From NCBI GenBank assembly GCA_963619325.1, contig CAVEVQ010000002.1:1-64000 (forward strand): a DNA stretch of 64,000 nt, given 5' to 3'. The stretch's first letter is position 1. Each line of letters opens with the position of its first letter. This document shows positions 32,102-39,726 of this stretch, in pieces. The position numbers were made by a program, and so were the translations under genes. Below the pieces are notes generated by a model that made no database searches, had not been told where the DNA came from, and worked only from the letters and a program-made list of their open reading frames with translations. Origin of the DNA: UBA1181 sp963619325. Lineage in GTDB: Bacteria; Bacteroidota; Bacteroidia; Bacteroidales; Paludibacteraceae.

Positions 32102-33226
32102 ATGAAAATTGCATTATTAGGTACAGCTTACCCATACCGGGGAGGCCTCGCTAATCTGAACGAACGCCTCTCCCTCCAGTTTCAAAACGAGGGTAACGAG
32201 ATGGAGATAATCACGTTTACGCTTCAATATCCGAATTTTCTCTTTCCAGGCAAAACACAATACTCGGATAGTCCTGCGCCTAAAAACTTGAAGATCACGA
32301 GAATGGTTTCCTCGGTCAATCCTTTTAATTGGGTTTCTGTTGGTTTGAAGATTAAAAAGTTAGCTCCTGACTACCTTGTGATTCCTTTTTGGCTTCCGTT
32401 TATGTCGCCTTGCTTCGGCACAATCGCCCGAATTGCCCGTAGCAACAAGCACACAAGGGTGGTCTCTATCGTACACAACATTATTCCTCACGAGAAGAGA
32501 ATAGGAGACAAAATGTTCGCTTCGTATTTTGTTGGCTCCACGGATGGTTTCGTGACAATGTCAAAATCGGTTTTGGCGGATTTGGATTTGTTTGATGCTA
32601 CCAAGCCCAAGAAGTTCTGCCGTCATCCTCTTTATGATAATTTTGGTTTGTCTGTCTCTCGCGAGGAGGCTGCTCGGAAATTGAATTTGGACCTGGATTT
32701 CTCCTATCTTCTGTTTTTCGGATTGATACGCGACTACAAAGGGCTGGATTGGATGTTGAAGGCTTTTGCTGATAGTCGAATCGACAAATCTAAAGTGAAA
32801 TTGTTGGTGGCAGGTGAGTTTTATAATAATGGAGAACAATACAAGGCAATAGAGAAAGAGTTAAAATTGAACGGCGCTGTGGTGTGGAATACGGATTTTG
32901 TGCCAGACGAGGAGGTTCGCTATTATTTCAGTTTGGCTGATTTGGTGGTTCAACCCTACAAATCGGCGACGCAGAGTGGCGTTACCCAGGTAGCTTATCA
33001 TTTTGAAAAGCCAATGTTGGTGACCAATGTTGGTGGATTGGCGGAGAACGTGCCAAACGGGAAAGTGGGCTATGTGGTCGAGGCAGATCCTATGTCGGTG
33101 GCGGATGCTGTTGTTCATTTTTTGAATGAGCGTCCTGATTTTACCGAAGGGATTCAAGATGAAAAGAAAAAATATTCGTGGACGAATTTAACTTCGGCAT
33201 TGATTGAAGTGGGACAGGTTAAGTAA
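32102..33226 (+). CDS. Glycosyltransferase, GT4-like (GT-B fold)
   Basis: This 374-residue protein starts MKIALLGTAYPYRGGLANLN, a typical GT-B N-terminus with a glycine-rich loop. The C-terminal half has FGLIRDYKGLDWMLKAF, KVKLLVAGEFY and a donor-binding segment ADLVVQPYKSATQSGVTQVA, where the usual acidic EGFG position is replaced by SATQSG. It transfers a sugar from an activated donor. Acceptor unknown. It stands alone, not in a polysaccharide cluster, and is followed by a strong terminator. Confidence 0.85.
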   Translation: MKIALLGTAYPYRGGLANLNERLSLQFQNEGNEMEIITFTLQYPNFLFPGKTQYSDSPAPKNLKITRMVSSVNPFNWVSVGLKIKKLAPDYLVIPFWLPFMSPCFGTIARIARSNKHTRVVSIVHNIIPHEKRIGDKMFASYFVGSTDGFVTMSKSVLADLDLFDATKPKKFCRHPLYDNFGLSVSREEAARKLNLDLDFSYLLFFGLIRDYKGLDWMLKAFADSRIDKSKVKLLVAGEFYNNGEQYKAIEKELKLNGAVVWNTDFVPDEEVRYYFSLADLVVQPYKSATQSGVTQVAYHFEKPMLVTNVGGLAENVPNGKVGYVVEADPMSVADAVVHFLNERPDFTEGIQDEKKKYSWTNLTSALIEVGQVK

Positions 33227-33270
33227 CTTCACAAGAATATTTCAATATTTCACGAAGATTATTGTTTTCT

Positions 33271-33315
33271 AACGTGAAGAAAGCCCGAGCATCTATCTCG
33301 GGCTTTCTTCACGTT
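33271..33315. terminator. Terminator between glycosyltransferase gene and trpS
   Basis: A perfect 19-bp stem (33271-33289 with 33297-33315) with a 7-nt loop lies between two converging genes. A T-rich tail is present on the plus side only, so it should stop the glycosyltransferase transcript best. Confidence 0.88.
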
Positions 33316-33331
33316 GTTGTTTTTATTTCAG

Positions 33332-34327
33332 TTAGAAATTGCGAAATCCCATGATTTCACGTACTTCTTTAATTGTTTTAGCTGCGCTCTCTTGTGCGAT
33401 CTCTTTGCCTCGGGTAACTGCTTTGTGCAGTATTTCCGGATTTGCGTCAATCTCCGCAATACGTTCGCGAATAGGTTCTGTAGATGCGATGATGTCGGTC
33501 GCCAACTGTTTTTTCAGGTCTCCGTAACGAATCACGCAATCATTCCATGCATCCTCAAATTGTTGTACGATTTCTGGCTTAGAAACGACTTTCAGGATGG
33601 TGAAGAGGTTTTCAATACATTCTGGTTTTGGAGAATTCTTCTCTGTCGGGCCTTGGTCTGTCAAGGCTTTTTTCACCTTTTTCTCAATGGTTTTTGCATC
33701 GTCTGCTAAGTAAATGCAGTTGCCCTCTGATTTGCCCATTTTGCCGCTTCCGTCTAATCCGGGAATCTTGATGGCTTGTGTTCCGTCTGTATACGAAACA
33801 GGTTGCTTGAAATATTCTACGCCGTAGAAATTGTTGAATCGTTTTGCAAAATTACGGGTCATCTCTAAATGTTGCTCCTGGTCCTTGCCTACAGGCACTT
33901 CGTCGGCGTTGTGAATCATAATGTCAGCGGCCATCAGTGTGGGGTAGGTGAGTAGTCCCGCGTTAACATTTTCGGGGTTCTTTCTCGCTTTGTCTTTGAA
34001 AGACACTGTCTTTGAAAGTTCTCCTAAATATGCGTGCATGTTGAGCATCAAATAGAGTTCCACGACGGCAGGGACATCACTCTGAATGTAAATAGCTGCT
34101 TTTTCGGGGTCAATGCCACACGCGAGATACTCCGTAAGTACACTTTTCACGTTAGGATAGAGTATCGTTGGGTCAGGATGCGTGGTCAAAGAGTGGTAAT
34201 CGGCAATGAAGAAGAAACATTTGTTGTTTTCGTTTTCTTGCATACGGAGAAAATTTTTCAATGCTCCGTAATAGTTGCCGAGGTGAAGATTTCCTGTTGA
34301 ACGGATTCCACTGACTATCGTTTTCAT
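33332..34327 (-). CDS. trpS: Tryptophanyl-tRNA synthetase
   Basis: This class I synthetase charges tRNA-Trp. The HIGH-type motif is HLGN at residues 15-18 (STGNLHLGNYYG) and the KMSKS-type motif is GKMGKSEGN near 193-200. The 331-residue length is normal for bacterial TrpS. The Trp-binding region includes PVGKDQEQHLEMTRN. It faces a VanZ-like gene across a divergent promoter region. Confidence 0.96.
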   Translation of the reverse strand: MKTIVSGIRSTGNLHLGNYYGALKNFLRMQENENNKCFFFIADYHSLTTHPDPTILYPNVKSVLTEYLACGIDPEKAAIYIQSDVPAVVELYLMLNMHAYLGELSKTVSFKDKARKNPENVNAGLLTYPTLMAADIMIHNADEVPVGKDQEQHLEMTRNFAKRFNNFYGVEYFKQPVSYTDGTQAIKIPGLDGSGKMGKSEGNCIYLADDAKTIEKKVKKALTDQGPTEKNSPKPECIENLFTILKVVSKPEIVQQFEDAWNDCVIRYGDLKKQLATDIIASTEPIRERIAEIDANPEILHKAVTRGKEIAQESAAKTIKEVREIMGFRNF

Positions 34328-34383
34328 TGTTTTCTGTTTTATGATATGTTTTTGTTTTTGCCTTTTGTGAAGGATTTTACTCG

Positions 34384-34411
34384 CAAAGATAAAGGAAAAA
34401 CTATAATTTTG
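34384..34411. promoter_or_regulatory. Divergent -7 elements of trpS and the VanZ-like pair
   Basis: TATCTTTG on the minus strand (34391-34384) points to trpS and TAATTTTG on the plus strand (34404-34411) points to the first VanZ-like gene, 20 bases ahead of its ATG. Clear -33 boxes are not seen for either. Confidence 0.45.
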
Positions 34412-34431
34412 CTTTTATAAATCTATATACC

Positions 34432-34893
34432 ATGGGAAAAAAAAGAATATGGGAATGCTTTTGGCTACCCCTCGTCTTGTCTGTTGCATGGATGGGCTTC
34501 ATCTTGTATGAGAGTCTACGTCCTGCCGTTCCAGACGTTTTTAACTTAATCAAGAACCACCCTGTCGTTCTTCCTCAGATTGATGGCGGTATTTTTATGA
34601 CGACAATTCGTGATATCGTTGGTCATGCCACTTTCTATTTCGTGTGGGGACTTCTTCTCTTTTGGCTTTCTGTTTCGCTGAAAATCAGAGGTGTACGTCA
34701 ATTTTTGATGGTGGTCGTTTTCTCGGGATTGTTTGGTGGAGTGGTTGAGTTGTTGCAAGAGTTCTGCACGTTGACACGCGGCGCCGAATGGTGCGACCTC
34801 GTTTCCGACTTTTTCGGACCATTTGTCGCTTATTTCGTTGGTAAATTCGTATATGACCGCTATTTAAAAAGAAAATCAATAAACAATAATTAA
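34432..34893 (+). CDS. VanZ-like membrane protein 1
   Basis: This 153-residue protein has four membrane segments. It starts with WLPLVLSVAWMGFILYESLRP, then shows DIVGHATFYFVWGLLLFWLS, a VFSGLFGGVVELLQEFCTL segment and a last helix, matching the VanZ-like family pattern (H..Y..L..L and a G..E..Q segment). VanZ proteins were first seen with glycopeptide resistance, but most homologues are of unknown role in the envelope. It is separated by one base from the next VanZ-like gene. Confidence 0.8.
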   Translation: MGKKRIWECFWLPLVLSVAWMGFILYESLRPAVPDVFNLIKNHPVVLPQIDGGIFMTTIRDIVGHATFYFVWGLLLFWLSVSLKIRGVRQFLMVVVFSGLFGGVVELLQEFCTLTRGAEWCDLVSDFFGPFVAYFVGKFVYDRYLKRKSINNN

Positions 34894-34894
34894 T

Positions 34895-35299
34895 ATGCTA
34901 CGTTTTTTTAGGATTTATGGTATGTCTATTGTGATGTCGCTCTTCATTCTTTATATGAGCGTCATTCGTGAGATGCCTTCTGTATTGCCATCTTTTTCGG
35001 GTCAAGATAAAGTCTTGCATGGTGGTGCATACGCAGTTCTGGCTTTGCTATTGTGCTACGAGCTTTATCGACAGCGTTTCGTCTTCACGGAAAGGACGAT
35101 GGCGTTGTGGGGCATTGTCTACCCCATTGTCTATGGCGGTTTGATTGAAATATTGCAGGCGAATTTCTTTCCTCCTCGTCAGGGTGATTGGGTCGACTGG
35201 TTGGCTGATATCATTGGTGTGGTGATTGGCTTTCTATTCGCTAAATTCTTCGTTCCTAAGATTTTCAAACCTGAAGGAAAGGGGTTGTCGTGTCGATAG
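34895..35299 (+). CDS. VanZ-like membrane protein 2
   Basis: This 134-residue, four-helix membrane protein begins MLRFFRIYGMSIVMSLFILY. It has DKVLHGGAYAVLALLLCYEL and YGGLIEILQANFFPPRQGDW, then VDWLADIIGVVIGFLFAKFF. The HGGAYA/GGLIEILQ..F..R..D..D...N/D-type spacing is the VanZ signature. Its sequence differs clearly from the first copy, so the pair is old. Translation is likely coupled with the preceding gene. Confidence 0.82.
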   Translation: MLRFFRIYGMSIVMSLFILYMSVIREMPSVLPSFSGQDKVLHGGAYAVLALLLCYELYRQRFVFTERTMALWGIVYPIVYGGLIEILQANFFPPRQGDWVDWLADIIGVVIGFLFAKFFVPKIFKPEGKGLSCR

Positions 35300-35323
35300 C
35301 AAGATCCTGATAGTTGAACATCT

Positions 35324-35356
35324 AAAAAGTCCTCGAATCTCAATTCGGGGACTTTT
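35324..35356. terminator. Bidirectional terminator between VanZ-like gene and metH
   Basis: A stem joins AAAAGTCCTCGAA with TTCGGGGACTTTT (one wobble pair), with an A run before and a T run after. It serves the converging VanZ-like pair and metH. Confidence 0.85.
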
Positions 35357-35381
35357 TTCGTCTTTATTCTTGGAGTGTCTT

Positions 35382-38147
35382 TTAGAATAAATTCAATTTC
35401 TTCTTTTTCGCTTCCTCCATTGACAATAGTTTTTGCTCTTTGGCTTTCTGCTCAAAGCGAATTTTCTCTTGAGCTTTCTGAATGTCTGCTATGAATTGTT
35501 CGCTATTCTCTTTACTCAGGAGTTTGGAAATTGCGTAGGTGTTCTGCGATGCATCTCTCATTCTCAGTACTGGTCCAGAGTAGCAAGGGGCTATTTTCAC
35601 TGCTGTGTGTACGTCAGATGTGGTCGCACCCCCCACTAAAATAGGCGTCTTTAGTCCTGCGGCTTCCATTGCCTGCGCCACATGACACATCTCCTCCAAT
35701 GAAGGGGTGATCAGGCCGCTCAGACACACTATGTCTACTTTCTCCTTGATAGCGGTCTCTACAATGGTTTCCGTGGGCACCATAACTCCCAGATCTATCA
35801 CTTCAAAATTATTGCATGCCAACACTACTGCTACAATGTTTTTCCCAATATCATGCACGTCTCCCTTTACAGTGGCAATCAGCACTTTCCCCGATTTCTT
35901 GTCGGTTCCTTTGTTCTGCGCTTCAATGTGTGGTTGCAAGATGGCTACGGCTTTTTTCATCGTTCTTGCTGTCTTCACAACCTGTGGTAAGAACATCGTT
36001 CCTTTGGCGAAAAGTTCTCCCACTTCATTCATGCCCTCCATTAAAGGTTTTTCTATAATCTCGACGGCGGATGGATAGATGGATAGAGCCTCGTTCATGT
36101 CTTGCTCCATAAACTCTCCGATGCCCTTCACTAAACTGTAGATTATTCGTTTCTCTAATGGATAGGACCGCCATTCTACAACTTCTTCTTTTTTATTGGC
36201 GGAAGCTGTGTTTTTTATTTCATCAGCCTTCTCAATCAATCGTTCAGTGGCGTCGTTTCTACGGTTAAGCACCACATCTTCAACCAATTCGAGGATGTCT
36301 GTTGGTATTTCTTCGTATTTCACGCGGGTGGATGCGTTGACGATTCCCATATCCATTCCTTTTTGATAGGCATGGCGTAGAAAGACGGAGTGAATAGCCT
36401 CTCGGATGGGGTTGTTTCCTCTAAAAGAGAAGGATAGGTTACTCACACCGCCACTGATTTTGGCATAGGGAAGGTTTTGGCGAATCCATTCGGTGGCACG
36501 GATAAAATCTACTCCGTAGTTGTTGTGTTCTTCCATTCCTGTGGCGATGGAAAGTACATTCGGGTCAAATATGATGTCTTCAGGAGGAAAATCAATGGTC
36601 ATCAGCAGTTTGTAGGCGCGTTCGCAGATGGCAATGCGTCGTTCGTAGGTGGCCGCTTGCCCAATCTCGTCGAACGCCATCACGACGGTGGCTGCTCCGT
36701 ATGATTTGATTTTCTTTGCCTTGGCAAGGAATTTCTCTTCGCCTTCTTTCAGGGAGATAGAGTTGACAATGGATTTTCCCTGCACGCATTGCAAGCCTGC
36801 CTCAATGACTTCCCATTTTGAGGAGTCAATCATAATCGGGGCTTTGGAAATGTCTGGGTCGGATGCTATAAAGTTCAAGAAGGTGACCATTTCCGTCTTG
36901 GCCTCCAACATCGCATCATCCATATTGACGTCGACGACGTCGGCTCCTGCTTCTACTTGCTTGCGTGCTATGTCTAATGCCTCTTCATAGTTTTTTTCGC
37001 CGATGAGGCGGAGGAACTTGCGTGACCCCGCCACATTGCAACGCTCTCCAATCACCATAAACGGAGAACGTTCCCGCTCATTGGCATTGTTCACATTGAC
37101 GGATTTCAACGAGTGGGATTCCAAGCCGGAAAGTTTCAAATCGTGGTTGGCTTGCTTACGTTGACGAGGTTTTTTGTCTTTTATAAGTGCTTGGTATGCA
37201 GCGATATGGTCGGGTGTCGTGCCGCAACATCCTCCGATGATGTTCACCAAGTCTTCATCAATATACTCTTTCATTTGCTCCGCCATCATCTCGGGTGTCT
37301 CGTCGTATTCGCCAAATTGGTTCGGCAATCCTGCGTTAGGGTAGACACTGACGAAATATGGACTCTGTTCACTGATTTCTGCCAAGAATTTCTTTAAGTC
37401 TCTTGCGCCAAACGAACAGTTGAGTCCGATAGACAAAGGATGCGCGTGGTCTACTGAGTTGAGAAACGCTTGCATAGTCTGTCCGGAAAGGGTTCGTCCA
37501 CTTATGTCGGCAACGGTGGCAGAGAGCATAATGTAGATGTCCTTGCCTGAGCGAGCAACGCACTCTTCTGCTGCGGAAATGGCTGCCTTCGCATTCAATG
37601 TGTCAAAAATAGTCTCAATGAGCAAGGCATCCACGCCTCCCTCTATAAGTGCGTCCATCTGCTCCACATAATCGTCTTTCATCTCTTGGAACGTTACATT
37701 GCGGAGTGATGGATTGTTGACATCTGGCGAAATAGAACAGGTCTTGTTCGTTGGTCCTACTGATCCTGCCACGAAGCGAGGTTTATCAGGGTTCTTGGCC
37801 GTGAACTCATCTGCAACGGTACGAGCTAACTGGGCTGCCGTCTTGTTGAGCAGAGCTATATGGTCTTCCAACTCATAGTCTGACATGGAGATACGCTGCG
37901 AGCTAAAAGAGCAAGTCTCGATGATGTCTACTCCCGCCTCCAAGTATTCGCGGTGAATCTCTTTAATGATTTCTGGTTGCGTGATGCAAAGCAGGTCATT
38001 GTTGCCCTTTTGCAGAATCTTACTATCCTTGGCAAAGTCGCCACGATAGTCCTCCTCCTTCAGTTTATAACGTTGGATCATCGTACCCATTCCACCGTCG
38101 AGTACTAAGATTCGTTTCTCCAAGCAATCTTTGAGGTTGTATTTCAT
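35382..38147 (-). CDS. metH: Cobalamin-dependent methionine synthase, without reactivation domain
   Basis: This enzyme methylates homocysteine with methyltetrahydrofolate. The homocysteine domain has its zinc Cys in GLNCSFG (near residue 243) and GGCCGTTPDH (near 307-308). A pterin-binding domain follows (PFMVIGERCNVAGSRKF). The B12 domain has GDVHDIGKN with the lower-ligand His near 764, LSGLITPSL and VGGATTS. The protein ends at residue 921, where E. coli MetH goes on for another ~300 residues as an AdoMet-binding reactivation domain. That domain must be absent or separate. I use the ATG at 38147 instead of an upstream TTG. No B12 riboswitch is seen upstream. Confidence 0.94.
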   Translation of the reverse strand: MKYNLKDCLEKRILVLDGGMGTMIQRYKLKEEDYRGDFAKDSKILQKGNNDLLCITQPEIIKEIHREYLEAGVDIIETCSFSSQRISMSDYELEDHIALLNKTAAQLARTVADEFTAKNPDKPRFVAGSVGPTNKTCSISPDVNNPSLRNVTFQEMKDDYVEQMDALIEGGVDALLIETIFDTLNAKAAISAAEECVARSGKDIYIMLSATVADISGRTLSGQTMQAFLNSVDHAHPLSIGLNCSFGARDLKKFLAEISEQSPYFVSVYPNAGLPNQFGEYDETPEMMAEQMKEYIDEDLVNIIGGCCGTTPDHIAAYQALIKDKKPRQRKQANHDLKLSGLESHSLKSVNVNNANERERSPFMVIGERCNVAGSRKFLRLIGEKNYEEALDIARKQVEAGADVVDVNMDDAMLEAKTEMVTFLNFIASDPDISKAPIMIDSSKWEVIEAGLQCVQGKSIVNSISLKEGEEKFLAKAKKIKSYGAATVVMAFDEIGQAATYERRIAICERAYKLLMTIDFPPEDIIFDPNVLSIATGMEEHNNYGVDFIRATEWIRQNLPYAKISGGVSNLSFSFRGNNPIREAIHSVFLRHAYQKGMDMGIVNASTRVKYEEIPTDILELVEDVVLNRRNDATERLIEKADEIKNTASANKKEEVVEWRSYPLEKRIIYSLVKGIGEFMEQDMNEALSIYPSAVEIIEKPLMEGMNEVGELFAKGTMFLPQVVKTARTMKKAVAILQPHIEAQNKGTDKKSGKVLIATVKGDVHDIGKNIVAVVLACNNFEVIDLGVMVPTETIVETAIKEKVDIVCLSGLITPSLEEMCHVAQAMEAAGLKTPILVGGATTSDVHTAVKIAPCYSGPVLRMRDASQNTYAISKLLSKENSEQFIADIQKAQEKIRFEQKAKEQKLLSMEEAKKKKLNLF

Positions 38148-38182
38148 TGTCTGCAAAAAGGTTAATCGTTAGAAAGATTTTG

Positions 38183-38190
38183 CAAAGGTA
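38183..38190 (-). promoter_or_regulatory. -7 element in front of metH
   Basis: TACCTTTG on the minus strand lies 35 bases ahead of the metH ATG and fits the Bacteroidota consensus. No clear -33 box. No room remains between it and tRNA-Gly for a large riboswitch. Confidence 0.45.
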
Positions 38191-38288
38191 AGCGAAATGA
38201 AAAGCGAAAGAGAAAAAAATGCAGAAAAATCAGTCTTTTCGGTGATTTTACAAACACGGGAACAAAAACAGGCACAAACAAAAAAAAG

Positions 38289-38361
38289 AGCGGAAAACGG
38301 GACTCGAACCCGCGACCCTCAGCTTGGGAAGCTGATGCTCTACCAACTGAGCTACTTCCGC
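38289..38361 (-). tRNA. tRNA-Gly (CCC)
   Basis: The 73-nt minus-strand sequence folds as a cloverleaf: acceptor GCGGAAG with TTTCCGC, D arm GCTCAGTTGGTAGAGC, anticodon loop TTCCCAA (anticodon CCC), T loop TTCGAGT, and a T discriminator. CCA is not encoded. Confidence 0.93.
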
Positions 38362-38440
38362 ATAGTAAAGAAAAACTTCAAAATCCCTCTTGATTTAATA
38401 CAAAAGACCACAAATCAGTAGTTTGCGGCCTTATTGTATG

Positions 38441-38511
38441 TTGTCTCACGAGGATTCGAACCTCGACAGACAGTACCAAAAACTGTAGTGCTACCATTAC
38501 ACCATGAGACA
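38441..38511 (-). tRNA. tRNA-Gln (UUG)
   Basis: The 71-nt minus-strand sequence has acceptor TGTCTCA with TGAGACA, D arm TGGTGTAATGGTAGCA, anticodon loop TTTTGGT (anticodon TTG) and T loop TTCGAAT. It lies 79 bases upstream of tRNA-Gly on the same strand and is probably cotranscribed with it. Confidence 0.94.
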
Positions 38512-38564
38512 ATACCATTGCTTTCTTTTCCGAAAGCGTTGCAAAGGTACTATATTTTTTTAAA

Positions 38565-38865
38565 TCAGCAAGGGAATAGAAGAGTTTTTTTTGATTTCCT
38601 GTAAAAATGTTGAGGCTCTTTATTTACTTGAATGTATTCGCTTCCAACCTGCTCATTTGAGACATTGCGTAGAGTGGGCAAATCAATGTAACTTTTAAAC
38701 TGCTCTCTATGGTGTCTTCCTGCTGTGGGTTTTCCCACTTGTTTGGCTTCTTGAAGCGACAAAGGCTTGTGTTCTGATCTTGAAGCCCACTCTGTCAGAT
38801 AGCTATCTATAAGTCGTGGATAATAAATATTTTCTAATTTGTTTAAAATCAGGTGGATTGATAAT
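38565..38865 (-). pseudogene. N-terminal scrap of an AAA ATPase (DUF4143-type)
   Basis: The minus frame ending at 38565 reads ENIYYPRLIDSYLTEWASRS then EHKPLSLQEAKQVGKPTAGR. Intact family members have IYYPRLID..L..W and a Walker A of the form GARQVGKSS. Here the Walker A is corrupted to EAKQVGKPT. After about 60 recognisable residues the similarity ends and the frame stops. No start codon is present, because a stop lies just upstream near 38868. It is a decayed fragment next to another decayed gene. Confidence 0.55.
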
Positions 38866-38907
38866 AAATTTTAAATTATCCAAAGAAATAATACTTGGAA
38901 AGGGGTG

Positions 38908-39652
38908 TTAAGAGAGTGTGTTTTGGAGAAATTTAGTAAAATTTTTGTCTATTAAACCTTGTCTTATAATCTCCTCTGCGATGGCTTGAACAACGGGAAT
39001 GGCAACGGAATTGCCTAACTGTCGATATTGATCTCCGAGAATGGGATGCTTTATGAATTGTGGAGGAAACCCCATCAGTTTGTAACATTCGTTGATAGTC
39101 AGTTTCCGAACTTTGTCTTCTTCTGGAATATAAATGAAAAATCTCCCAGATGTCTCTTGTGACGGAAGTGTTGGGTGGATCCCTTTAACCGAGTATATGC
39201 GGTTGGGCTGTCTATGGTATCTGGATAAGTGCTCCGTGTTGGGTCTAACTCCGGTTTTCCATGTCCCTTTGTTTCGATACCCACAGAAAATCAATCCGGT
39301 TTTAGCTTGTGTCCTGACGAGTGCCTCATCTAATAATGTGTATTCTTCTTTTTCAATATAGGAAAAGTCTCCCTCCTTATCCAAAAATTCTTCTAATGGA
39401 GGCGTTGGCTTCTTCTTCAGTTTGTCAAAGTTGAAAAGTCCGTATTGACTGCCTACTATAAAGATACGTTCTCTTGATTGTGCCACTCCGAAGTCTTTTG
39501 CATTCAGCACTTTGTGAAGAAAACACGCATATTCCCCCTACATTCTGCAGTGCAATCCGAAAACCTCCTATGCCCGCAAACAAGTCAATGAACTTAAATC
39601 GTGGGTGGCCTGTCGGCGGAAAAGGGACTCTTTTTTCCTCGTTGTTTGTCAT
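38908..39652 (-). pseudogene. DNA cytosine-5 methyltransferase with internal deletion and frameshift
   Basis: The 5' piece (from 39652) has the AdoMet-binding motif I, KFIDLFAGIGGFRIAL, and runs to GGICVFSS. There the frame changes. The 3' piece, in another frame, begins at VLNAKDFGVAQSRERIFIVG (motif VIII) and goes on to the target-recognition and motif IX/X region with YRQLGNSVAIPVVQAIAEEI. Everything from motif II to VII is gone, including the catalytic Pro-Cys (motif IV) and Glu-Asn-Val (motif VI). Compared with M.HhaI spacing, about 130 residues are missing. It cannot methylate DNA. No restriction enzyme gene is adjacent. Confidence 0.85.
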
Positions 39653-39672
39653 TTTATCTGGTCTTAATAATT

Positions 39673-39700
39673 CGCCAGAGAACCCTTAAGTCCTCTGGCG
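39673..39700. repeat. Inverted repeat between tyrS and the methyltransferase pseudogene
   Basis: CGCCAGAG (39673-39680) pairs with CTCTGGCG (39693-39700) around a 12-nt loop. No T run follows on the minus strand, so it is a weak terminator candidate for tyrS at most. Confidence 0.4.
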
Positions 39701-39726
39701 TATACTTTCCTCTTCTTTTTTCTGCG

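Noticed and set aside
34432..35299. Glycopeptide resistance genes
   Set aside because: VanZ-like proteins are widespread envelope proteins. No vanHAX or regulator genes are near, so resistance should not be inferred.
38148..38288. Cobalamin or SAM riboswitch before metH
   Set aside because: I looked for a structured leader, but the -7 element lies only 35 bases ahead of the ATG and no conserved B12-box or SAM-box sequence was seen.
39673..39700. Terminator of tyrS
   Set aside because: The stem is good, but no T run follows on the minus strand, so it is listed as an inverted repeat only.
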